DNA of 64,000 nt from Cotesia glomerata. Taxonomy: Eukaryota > Arthropoda > Insecta > Hymenoptera > Braconidae. Below are positions 55,215 through 64,000 of this stretch, one piece after another (position 1 is the first letter of the stretch; the number at the start of each line of letters is the position of its first letter). The notes under the pieces were generated by a model. The model did no database searches and was not told the DNA's origin. It saw only the letters and a list, made by a program, of their open reading frames with translations. Both the position numbers and the translations under genes were made by a program. The stretch covers positions 18,693,203 through 18,757,202 of the forward strand of contig NC_058162.1 of the NCBI RefSeq assembly GCF_020080835.1, in the 5' to 3' direction.

Positions 55215-56461
55215 ATGGAAGAGAACAGACAGCTTAGCAACGTTCCACCAAAAAGTAGAGTACCTTTTGCTCCTGTCACTAATCAAACCTACCGAGGAAG
55301 AATTAACTCTGTACCGACCGTCACCGGCCAACAGTCACCAATGGAGAGGCTCGGCAGCAAGATCGAAGGGCTAGCCGCGTTTATAAAAGACAAGAATAAT
55401 CTCCACCATGAGATTAGAAAATTGGTTACATCTATCACTACAGCATATAGGTTAGCCAACAAATCACCAGGCATGTCGGCGTCAACGACTCAAACAACTC
55501 CAAGTCTGACCAAAAAATCACAGCCATCTTTGGTCACTCCAAAAAAAAAAAAACACAGCAAGAAAAGTATAATAACAAGAAGAGGCAGCTGTCCACGTCC
55601 AGCCCTTCTTCAACAATCGAGAAGCCACCACAGAAAAAGTCAGCCCGGGAGGACACCTGGACTACAGTTGACCGAAATATGAAGAAGAAGGAAAAAGAGC
55701 ATGAAGCAAGAGTGCCTCTAAGAAACCGAGGAGAAAGAAGACAAGAACTAAGGCTGTTCTTGTCCAGCCAATAGATGGCCAAACTTATGCTGATATCCTA
55801 AAGGAAATCAACGCTAAGGTAAGCCCTGTCGAGACGGGCGTAGACATAAAGTCGATTAAAAAGACGAAACACGGAGGCGTTCTCCTTGAAATGGCTCGAA
55901 AGACCGAAGTCAGCAAAGCTTTCACCGATGCAGTAAGGTCAGCCACTGCAAACATCGGCACGGTCAAGACTCTAACACCAACAACAACGATCGAGATTCT
56001 CGACTTGGATGAAATCTCTACTGAGAGCGAAGTCCGTCATGCACTTAAACGTGAATTCACTGACAGCCTGGGGGTCAAACGGGTAAATTTGACAAAACCT
56101 ACACCACGAGGCGATCGGGCAGCCTTCTGCGAGATCGACCAAGCCAATGTAATTAAGGTCCTTAACAAGGTCCTTAAGGTGGGTTAACTGCCGCATACGC
56201 CAAGTTGCAATAGAAACGCGCTGTTTTAAATGTCTCGGGTTCGGACACCAGACACAGCAGTGTGCGGGACCAGACAGAAGCAGGTGCTGCTACAAATGTG
56301 GTGGAGAGAACCACAAGGCCGTAAACTGTACGGAGAAGCCAAGTTGTTTCCTTTGTATTCTGGACAAAGATGCCCAGGATGGTCTATGCCATATTTCTGG
56401 CACTGAAGCTTCCAAGGCTTTCCGCACAGCACTTGCAGAAGCCACGAGAGGGCAGAAATGA
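55215..56461 (+). pseudogene. LINE E ORF1: CCHC nucleic-acid-binding protein
   Basis: Starts at ATG 55215 (MEENRQLSNVPPK). A helical block SPMERLGSKIEGLAAFIKD parallels the ORF1 of the other LINEs. The frame breaks in an A-run near 55545, with the basic region continuing in another frame, and shifts again near 55700 to AVLVQPIDGQTYADILKEI and the RRM-like EILDLDEISTESEVRHALK. A third shift near 56180 leads to knuckles CFKCLGFGHQTQQC and CYKCGGENHKAVNC, then CFLC. The stop overlaps the ORF2 ATG. At least three indels, so no full protein. Confidence 0.75.
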
Positions 56462-59448
56462 CACGCATACTACAAGGCAACCTGAATAGGTGCACCTTGG
56501 CGCAAAACCTGCTGCGCCAGCGTGTCTTCGAAGATAAAATCAACGTCTGCTTTATCTGCGAGCAATATCTAAATATCGAAGGTAAAACATAGTTCGCAGA
56601 CGAAACTGGCACGGCAGCAATTTGGATTGTGAGCACAAAGAACGTTACCGCCAACAACAGCGGAAGTGGAGCAGGTTTTGTCTTAATTCAAACCCCCACA
56701 ACCTACTTCATGAGCGTCTATCTCTCACCTAACGAAGGAATTAGTGTGTTCCGACAGAAACTGACAAATATAGAAGATGCGATCACTAAGTTCGACGGCT
56801 AAGTCATCGTAGCCGAAGACTTCAACGCTTAATCGGCTGAGTGGAGTGCTGCTTTCTCCAACACCAGAGGAAATGAGGTCGCTGACGTCGTGGCTAGACT
56901 GGACTTCATAGTGCTGAACACCGGGAGCACCACGACCTTTAGAAGACCAGGGTACCAAGAAGCCATCCTCGACATTTTGTTGGCGACTCCAAGGACTGCC
57001 AACATGATCGAAGACTGGACTGTATCCGAAGCATACAGTGGTAATGATCACCAGTTCGTGACATTCAACGTTGGATTGGCATCTGCTCCGGTTTCAAAAC
57101 GCGACCTTTCTAGGCGAAAGTGGAATGCCAGGAGGCTTGATCCAGAGGCGCTGCGAGCTTCACTTGCACGAAGCTTGTCTACCCTTCAGAACAATTCGAC
57201 TCCAGATACCTGCAGCGAGACGGAAAAGGTAGTGATAAATATGATGAAGGAGATTGCTGCCGCATGTGACGCCTCTATGCCGCGGCTGACAAATAGAAGT
57301 TTCCACAGTCCGGCGTACTGGTGGTCAACAGACATAGCAGAACTTCGCAAAAGATGTCATAAGCTACGTCACCGCGCAACGAGAGCCGCGAAACGCTCCT
57401 CAAGCCAAGACTTGTATTCAAAAGAGTACAAGCAGGCCAAAAAAACGCTAAACCGAGCCATCAAAGCGAAAAAAGCGATGTTATGGAAAGAGATCTGTAA
57501 CGATCTCGACAAGGACATCTGGGGTAAAGCCTACCAAATTGTCACCAAACGACTTGGAAAGGCTTTACCAGAAGCGCCGAAGTCTCCTGCCTTACTGGAC
57601 AGCATTGTAGCAGAGCTTTTCCCCAAACACCCGCGGCGGGAGAAGAAACACTACGCTAAAAACAGCGAAGTAACACCCTTCACAACTAAGGAACTACAAG
57701 ACGCGGCCAAGTCACTCAAAACGGGAAAGGCACCTGGACCTGATGGCATCCTGGCATCGGTGTTCAAGATTGTAGCCCTGGAATACTCAGACATACTCCT
57801 AAACACCTACACCGCATGCTTGGCAATTGGCACGTTTCCCGCGGTCTGGAAGCGGCAGAGATTGGTTCTCCTAGACAAAGGTAAGGGAACCCCCGTAACA
57901 CCTTCGTCGTTTAGACTACTCTGTATGCTAGACATTGCTGGAAAACTGCTCGAGAAGCTTATACAAGGGAGACTTCGTAACGACATCGACCGTGCTGGAG
58001 GTTTTGCCACCAACCAGCATGGCTTCCGGAAAGGTCGTTTGACAGTCGGAGCGATCGAGAAAGTCATAAAGACAGCACCACAAGCATGGTTTGGTAGCCT
58101 TAAAGCTCGTAAAGTATGTCTCCTCCTCACGTTAAATGTTAAAAATGCATTTAACAGCGCAAATTGGAGAGACATTTTAGACGCTCTGGAGCACAAGTTT
58201 GACGCGGAGCCAGAGAATCTGGCACTAGTCGACAACTACCTAGACGAAAGACAGCTAATAGCGGAAACTACGGAAGGCCCACAAGAATACGCCATAACGG
58301 CTGGCGTACCGCAAGGTTCAATAATGGGGCCTGATCTATGGAATGCGGACTACGACGAGCTTCTTGAAATCCCGTTACCAAAGCAAGTAGAGCTAACGGG
58401 CTTTGCAGACAACGTCGTGGCCACGATAGTAGTAGACAGCGTAGAAGAGGCCAAATTACTGGTTCGGGAAACCATTGACGCCGTCGAGACCTGGCTTGAT
58501 AAACACCACCTGAAACTCGCCAAGCATAAAACCGAGATGGTTGTTCTGACACGTCAAAAATGGTTCCTAAAACCATTCGCTGTGGACATGGAATGAACAA
58601 CACTGACGTCAACAAGGGCCCTGCGCTATCTAGGGGTAATGATAGACGAGAAACTATCTTTCCGCGAACACCTTGACAGTGCATGCAAGAAAGGCAGCAA
58701 GACGGTGTCCAGCCTAGGAAGAATCATGACCAACACTATGGGATCAAGAACCAAAAAGAGAAGAGTTCTTCCAGAAGCAGTCTACTCAGTACTGCTTTAT
58801 GGAGCAGAAATATGGGCAGACATATTGAAGCAAAAGACTTACCGGTGAAAAATAGCGGCAGTGCAGCGGCGAGGTGCCCTCAGGGTTGCCTGCGCCTATC
58901 GAACGGTTTCCGAGGCGGCTATATTGGTCATTGCGGGAGCCGCACCCATCGACCTACTCGCGTTTGAGAGAGCGAAACTCTATGACGCTAAAAACAGTGA
59001 CGAAAACATGAAGGACGCAAGAACGAGGATAAAGGCGGAAATGCAGCAAGAGTGGCAGGAACGATGGACATCGGGAGAGACGGGCAGATGGACGGCGCGC
59101 CTGATCCCAAACATCAACGTCTGGCTTTCTCGGGAACACGGAGAAACGGACTTTTTCCTGACCCAGCTATTGATGGGACATAGGCAGTTCAATGCCTATC
59201 TTTTCAAGATGGGACTGCACAGCACACCAACATGCAAATACTGCCCAGACAAAATTGACAACGTCGAGCACACGTTTTTTGAGTGTGACCGGTAGAAGGA
59301 CTACAAAAGCAGTACTGATGAAACTATTGGCACCACGCTCTCCCCTGAGAGCTTAGTAACCTGCATGATCAAAAAAGAAGGTAACTGGTCAGCTGTCGCA
59401 GCCTATGCGCAGCGTCTTTTAAAAGAAAAAATCGCAGAAAGAGACTAG
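56458..59448 (+). pseudogene. LINE E ORF2: endonuclease and RT with nonsense changes only
   Basis: A single frame of about 997 codons without indels, interrupted by six in-frame stops: TAG 56590, TAA 56800, TAA 56830, TGA 58594, TGA 58846 and TAG 59293. It starts MTRILQGNLNRCTLAQNLL. The endonuclease GDFNA motif reads AEDFNA (Gly to Glu). The RT has GKAPGPDGILASVF, but motif A reads LNVKNAFNSANW (AAT at 58135 in place of the usual Asp) and the catalytic box reads FADN (AAC at 58411) in place of FADD. The C-terminal zinc motif CKYCPDKIDNVEHTFFEC is present. Two catalytic Asp residues are lost, so the enzyme is dead even apart from the stops. Confidence 0.8.
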
Positions 59449-59671
59449 TAACTAGGAGTAACCGTCGTGAGACGCTACATGGACTGGATTGAAGTAATGC
59501 TAACGCCGTCCCGATCCAGTCTTTCCCCTAACATCTATGGGGAAAGACTGAGGAGGATGTTTAGTTGGTATTGTTGTCAATAACATTGACTTTCGAGTAC
59601 GACGTACCCAGGACAAACATCTCGTCCTGGTATACGTAAATGTATTTGACCTCCTCTATAAAAAAAAAAAT

Positions 59672-59735
59672 TGTGCGTGTAATCTTTACGCGCGATTGAA
59701 GTAAAACTTCTTTGGCGTTGACGGCATATATCACT
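59672..59735 (-). terminator. Probable Helentron 3' terminus with subterminal hairpin
   Basis: On the minus strand GAAGTTTTACTTC forms a 5-bp stem with a 3-nt loop, followed by 'aatcgcgcgtaaagatt'. Rolling-circle Helitrons use such a hairpin near the 3' end as a transposition terminator. It is immediately next to the poly(A) of LINE E. Confidence 0.5.
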
Positions 59736-59837
59736 GAAATGATTAAATATTAACTTAAATAATAAATATCATACTATAATTTAATTATATTTATTATCCA
59801 TGTGCTTTACAAAGATTATTCAAATGTTATATTAATA

Positions 59838-60728
59838 TTATTCATTCGAAACACGTAATTGAATGTCATTATAATTTCTTACGTATGAAATTATAGGTTT
59901 GTGGTAACTATAATGTGAAACATAAATTTTACTCTCTAAATTTGCTACTTTTCTTGAAAATACAGCATCTATCGTTGTACCGAAACGCGTTGTTGAATGA
60001 AGTCGAAAAGTATTCATAGACAGATCAAATTTTTCTTCTAATAAATCAACTAAGGGCTGAGATTCCTGAGAGCGAAAATTAACATTAAAATCTCCAGTTA
60101 GAATCATCGGTAATTCATGATAATTACTATTTAAATGTCGAGAACCTTCAATTGTGAAGTGAAGTTATTGCTGATGAATAAATTTTATGATATTTGTCAG
60201 GCTAGTATTTGTAGAAATGTGAAGAAAAACGATAATCACAGGTTGGTCATTCGTATTAACACATCGAACCAAGGTGATGTCACCAATTTGTGAAACCTCA
60301 TCGGAAATTTGTGATAATATAGTTGGTGAAATATTTCGAATTGGTGTTACATTGTTCAGTATATCTGTAGATGAATGATATACAGCTACTCCACCAGCAG
60401 TTGAGTTAGATCGTTTGTATTGGGTAACGCAATAAAAATTTTCAATAAGAATTTGTTCGTCATTTTTCATCCAAGTTTCGGAAAATAACAGCAATGTGGA
60501 CCTTTTTAATACTTTATCATTCAGATCAGAAACATGAGCGCGTAAACTTTGGCAGTTGAAGGAAAATAATATAATGTTACTCTCATTTACAAGGTTATAT
60601 AATTCTTTCTGTTGTGTTATTAGGCGAGAGTTTGAAAGTCTTTCAAATTCACATTGTAAATCAACTATTCCCCCTGGGCGCTTTCTTCCATAATAAAATT
60701 TGTCATCGGTGTTTGAGACAATGAACAA
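59838..60728 (-). pseudogene. Helentron C-terminal endonuclease (APE-like) domain
   Basis: The helicase end (MFIVSNTDDKFYYGRKRPGG) runs into an endonuclease-like domain: LFSFNCQSLRAHVSDL, LLFSETWM (Glu of the active site), STAGGVAVYHS, then after an in-frame TAA (about 60165) GDFNVNF, TIDAVFSR and HYSYHKPII (the final catalytic His). The order N-E-GDFN-D-H follows the APE/exonuclease III fold used by CR1-like LINEs and Helentrons. One nonsense codon is the only lesion inside it. The stop at 59838 is the natural end of the protein, 170 bp before the element's 3' end. Confidence 0.7.
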
Positions 60729-61663
60729 TCCATTAATATGAGTTACTCGTGTTAATGCTACATATATAACATTTGTTGACTGTGACTTTTATTGTATTCA
60801 TAAACGATTTGGTCAAAAATACCACCCTGAGACTTATGTATTGTAAGCGCACAAGCAGAGACTAATGGAAAGTGATTTCTCTTTGCAAATATTGTCTTAT
60901 TTCTATTCATTGGTACAGATGACGATCTTCGTAAAATTGGGACTGCTGTTCTACTAATGTTTAGAGTTTGAATATGATGGGCAGCTTTTTTCCTAATTTT
61001 CTCTCCTATCTTACCAGGAAACTTAAGCCATAAGCGTATGATTTTATCACTGTCATCGCGTTCAATATACACTAACTTTCCAACACAACCGTTGGCTAAG
61101 CCATCAGATACATCAATATTGGTTGTAATAATGTAAAATTTGGTAAGAACTAATATGATTTCATAAGGCGATCCTCCTGTCAATAACTGACATTTTATGA
61201 AATTGCTGGCGTACATATGCTTCTTGTTCAACTGAATGACAACCTATATACATATCTGTTGCTGTGGATACTATTTTGTCTTCAGCAATATTTAAAATAG
61301 ATTGATTATAATCCGCAACATGTTTATTCTCTAAGAAAAGTCTTATCTCATGTGGACATAACTCAGCAGCCTCTTGTTTCGTAAAGAAACATGATTCAAT
61401 CAATTCAAGTTCATTTTCATTTAAAATTTCACCATTACCAATTTTCGTCAATACAGTTGAGAAAATTACGTCTTTTTGGCGCATGACTTGATCCAATTTA
61501 TAAAAATGTAAGCTACGATGAAAAACATGTCTATTCCACCAAACCAAGTATTATTCCCAGTAATTTGTTGTAATCGGGAATCTATTTTTGATAACAGTTT
61601 TGCACCAATCATACTTATTTCATCAATGATGATAACTTTGACAAATTTAAAAAGACAATTGTA
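60724..61663 (-). pseudogene. Helentron PIF1-like helicase, C-terminal half
   Basis: After a TAA at about 61664 the frame continues FVKVIIIDEISMIGAKLLSK (Walker B, DEIS) and FGGIDMFF. The section with the GD-RQLPP-type motif III is deleted, and the protein resumes as RSLHFYKLDQVMRQKDVIFS and CPHEIRLFLENKHVADYN. A frameshift near 61190 leads to LTGGSPYEI, ANGCVGKLVYIE and the late motif CALTIHKSQGGIFDQIVYEY. A further 1-nt shift near 60745 would restore ALTRVTHINGLF. PIF1-like helicases unwind the DNA strand during rolling-circle transposition. At least three lesions are present here. Confidence 0.72.
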
Positions 61664-62464
61664 TTATTGAAGAACTTCCGAATGAAGTGGCATAAATGAT
61701 CCAAGTGGAATTTTTAATGCTGTATGTATTGTTGTTCCGTTTATAGCTACAGCTGCTTTACCAGTAGATGCACAAGTAATGTAAGCATTACAATAATTAT
61801 CAGTAGTAGTAAACCTATTATATATATCCATCAATAACTTTATGACAAAAGTCTTTCCGCATCCTGCTGGTCCAGTGAAAAATATTTGAAGAGGATCTCT
61901 GTCAGCTGATAGAAGAATATGAATGACACGCATCAAAATTGCTTTCTGTTTATCATTAGCCATCCTCATGAGATTATTGAATTGTTTATTAGACATAATA
62001 TTTTCTCTTTTTTTAACTATAGATCCTAATGCCTTGAGAGTAGCTAAAACAAGATCATCATTCATTTCTCCATTTTTCCGGTATAATTGCAAAAATGGAT
62101 CTGCTTCAGGCATGCGTGTAACAACATCATTTTCATCAGCATCATCATAGTCGACTTCATCAACACGACACAATTGTTTGCATATTTCAATTGTCTTTTC
62201 AATGTCTAAAATAGATTCAAATATTTTTCTTTTATTCAAAATTATTTGTTCATTGTCATCGTAAATTTTAATGAATTTAATCTCAGCGAGAATATCATTT
62301 TCTTTGCTCCTAAATGGGAAATAAAGAGTGACCATTTCTCGTTTATATTCCGTAATATCATTGGTCATATCATAATTTCTGTACCTTATGATTCGAGAAT
62401 TTTTTCGTTTATAATAATCCCCATTGGCTTTTTTAGTATAAAAAGCAACGAATTGGCGGCACAC
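61664..62464 (-). pseudogene. Helentron PIF1-like helicase, Walker A part
   Basis: An open segment of 266 codons in minus orientation. After KRKNSRIIRYRNYDMTND and EYKREMVTLYFPFRS, typical of the region between Rep and helicase in insect Helitrons, come DKQKAILMRVIHILL and the Walker A motif TGPAGCGKTFVIK (198-205), then TCASTGKAAVAINGTTIHTALKI. It stops at TAA 61664, where a Gln codon (CAA) would be expected; the next motif follows in the same frame. At the upstream side it is cut at 62457-62464 by the 5S-like sequence, so the Rep nickase is absent. Confidence 0.75.
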
Positions 62465-62465
62465 G

Positions 62466-62957
62466 TCTGACTTGGGCGGTCACACATTTTAAGCAACAAC
62501 TTGAATGGGTGACCACTCTAGTCAGCGTTGGCTAGCACGAGGGATCTCTGCACACTAGGAGAGGGGCCTAATGCTCCAGTGGTCGATAAAGAAGAGTTTC
62601 TTATCAATCACTGTAGACTTAACCCAGCTCCGACTGTACTAACATGGGATTTCTCTATGGTTTTCCCATGTTACTGTTCCAATAGCCGAGTGGTGAGGAT
62701 CAGGGCAAATGCGGTACAGAAGGCACAAGTCGGTCCACAGCCGCAATGATACGGCAGAGTTAACTAAGCAGAATGATAAGGCTTAGGGTGTAAAAGAGCG
62801 TTATTACGCTTGTACACTAGAAATCCGTATATAAATAATATTTTTAAATAGCGGAAACTACACAGACTATAGTAAGCGTTACTTCCGTCAGAAAAAAAAT
62901 CTGAGTTACTCCTTAGTCGCGCCTAAAAAAGTTTTCCTTAAAAAAAAAAAAAAAAAA
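62466..62957 (+). mobile_element. 5S-rRNA-like sequence with poly(A) tail (possible SINE)
   Basis: Residues 62480-62530 contain TTAAGCAAC and ACTTGAATGGGTGACCAC, close to the internal promoter part of 5S rRNA (TTAAGCAAC, then TTGGATGGGTGACC). A later patch 'aatagccgagtggtgagga' resembles a tRNA A box. The unit ends with A17 (62941-62957) directly against (ACAY)n, as a retrotransposed sequence would. Composition is GC-richer than its surroundings. A 5S-derived SINE is my favoured reading; an unrelated LINE tail is possible. Confidence 0.5.
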
Positions 62958-63160
62958 CACATACACACACAATACATACATACGAACACAATACATACAT
63001 ACATACATACAGACATACAGACACCATCGCGGGAATAGTCAGGGAAGCTTCCTAGGACCTCGAAACGTCGAGATTCGATGAAAACTCGATTTTCGTAAAA
63101 CGGGGTGAAAACAATAACTTCTCGATTTTTGAAAATCTTCGATTTTCTTAGCGGGAAGTT
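62958..63160 (-). mobile_element. X-family right end with (ACAY)n tract
   Basis: ACAY repeats (62958-63022) are followed by 'accatcgcgggaatagtc', 'gaagcttcctagg', 'aacggggtgaaaac' and the terminal 'ttagcgggaagtt'. It is the inverted counterpart of 32669-32830. Confidence 0.75.
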
Positions 63161-63660
63161 AAAAATTTTTTCAAATGTGGTTTTTTTGGAAAAAATTTTA
63201 AACAACTCTACTGATCGATTCCAAAAACTAATCAGCACTTAACATTGAAAAACCACGTCGATCGTCACCAAGCCAGTCAAAATTGGTTGATTCGTTCGGG
63301 AGTTATCGTTGACGAAAGAAAACCGAAAAAAGTGTATTTTCGGAATTACTTCGAAATTCTGAGTTTAATCACTCTAAACTTAAAGATTCATTATGAAACT
63401 TAAAAAACTGCATCGAATGCCGCCAACAGCGTGGAAATCGGCTTATTTATTCGAAAGTTATTGCGGTTTGAAAATTCAAAAAATTGTGTTTTATTAAACT
63501 TGTAACCGACTCAGAGCTCAGAGAGCTGAAAATGGTACCAAAATTATATTTTTGAGCTCGAAAAGCTCAAAAACGTCGTAAGTGCAATTTTGAGCGCTTA
63601 AGTATGAAATTAGCGGGAAGTTGCAGGGATGGCCTTTAGGGTCAACCGTTTTTCTAATTT

Positions 63661-63664
<4 letters not shown>
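63161..63664 (-). mobile_element. X-family internal sequence, another copy
   Basis: Reverse complement of the middle type: 'ccaaaaactaatcagc', 'aaaaccacgtcgatcg', 'gagctcgaaaagctc', 'agcgggaagttgcaggg' and 'ggtcaaccgtttttctaat'. The right end at 63160 abuts it with no gap, so one X copy seems to have entered another. Confidence 0.65.

Positions 63665-64000
<336 letters not shown>

Larger units (their letters stand above)
54981..59670 (+). mobile_element. LINE E, a second, diverged R1-clade family
   Basis: It begins 'ctcgtgtcgggcttg' directly after (ACAY)n and ends with a poly(A) at 59659-59670. ORF1 (55215-56461) and ORF2 (56458-59448) have the same layout and ATGA overlap as A-D but low protein similarity, so this is a separate family with the same target. 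The 3' UTR (59450-59658) has an inverted pair 'ctttcccc'/'ggggaaag'. The tail is followed at once by the Helentron 3' end instead of CA repeat. Confidence 0.8.
59672..62457 (-). mobile_element. Helentron-type Helitron fragment (helicase and endonuclease end)
   Basis: Minus-strand element containing the C-terminal part of a RepHel protein: a PIF1-like helicase followed by an APE-like endonuclease. A fused endonuclease is a hallmark of Helentrons (Helitron2). The 3' end lies near 59672: minus-strand sequence has a short hairpin GAAGT-TTT-ACTTC (about 59695-59710) and then 'cgcgcgtaaagattacacg', consistent with a Helitron-like terminal hairpin. The Rep domain and the 5' part of the element are missing; the sequence stops at 62457 against the 5S-like sequence. 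Confidence 0.72.
32669..63160. mobile_element. X-family TIR element split into three pieces by nested insertions
   Basis: The left end is 32669-32830 and the right end 62958-63160. Read inward, both ends give the same about 160-bp sequence ('gcttccctgactattcccg', 'cgatggtgt', then a GT tract), an inverted pair. The middle piece is 48869-49672. Its outer 110 bp on each side are also inverted copies (left 'gatcgcggttggtgccattcg', right complement). Joined, the pieces make a plausible 1.3-kb element without coding capacity. LINEs A, B and C occupy the first GT tract. LINEs D and E, the Helentron fragment and the 5S-like sequence occupy the second tract. Assignment of all three pieces to one copy is inference. 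Confidence 0.55.

Overview
The window looks like a gene-poor, repeat-dense piece of an insect nuclear genome. I see no host gene that I can support. Every long coding stretch belongs to a transposable element, and almost all are damaged. The sequence is strongly AT-rich outside the LINE block and carries long (TA)n and (CA)n tracts. R1-clade LINEs sitting in CA repeats, Helentron, Penelope-like and Mutator/YqaJ elements together fit an arthropod. My best guess is a parasitoid wasp, but that is inference and weak.

Layout. 1-5.5 kb: AT-rich sequence with an inverted-repeat element that contains a piggyBac-type MITE with perfect TTAA duplications, several hairpins and TA microsatellites. 5.5-9.4 kb: a decayed Mutator-like transposon gene coding for a cysteine-peptidase-like domain, a basic tract, a DDE transposase and a YqaJ/lambda-exonuclease-type nuclease. 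9.5-13.3 kb: degenerate repeats, a 1.1-kb foldback palindrome and a 47-bp minisatellite. 15.0-21.2 kb: a 6.3-kb cut-and-paste transposon with TIRs of about 725 bp and a spliced, frameshifted transposase; another MITE sits in its first intron. 22.7-25.3 kb: a non-coding TIR element packed with TGACGT-type motifs. 27.2-29.5 kb: a Penelope-like element with an RT, a deleted endonuclease and a hammerhead-ribozyme-like core.

32.7-63.2 kb is one nested complex. A short TIR element (called X here; about 1.3 kb without its inserts) carries a GT tract near one end and a CA tract near the other. R1-clade LINEs have entered both tracts: A and C (minus strand) in the first, D and E (plus strand) in the second. 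LINE B sits inside the 5' UTR of A with a 13-14 bp target duplication. A 545-bp palindrome carrying two inverted hammerhead-like cores sits in ORF2 of A with a 12-bp target duplication. A Helentron-type Helitron fragment and a 5S-rRNA-like sequence with a poly(A) tail lie between LINE E and the right end of X. More X copies close the window.

How the parts work together: the LINEs each code for a CCHC ORF1 protein and an endonuclease/reverse transcriptase, with a 4-nt ATGA overlap where the junction survives. The X repeats act as landing pads because they carry CA repeats. No complete, undamaged autonomous element is visible; LINE D is the closest, with an open ORF1 and an ORF2 broken by two TGA codons and a 5-bp deletion.
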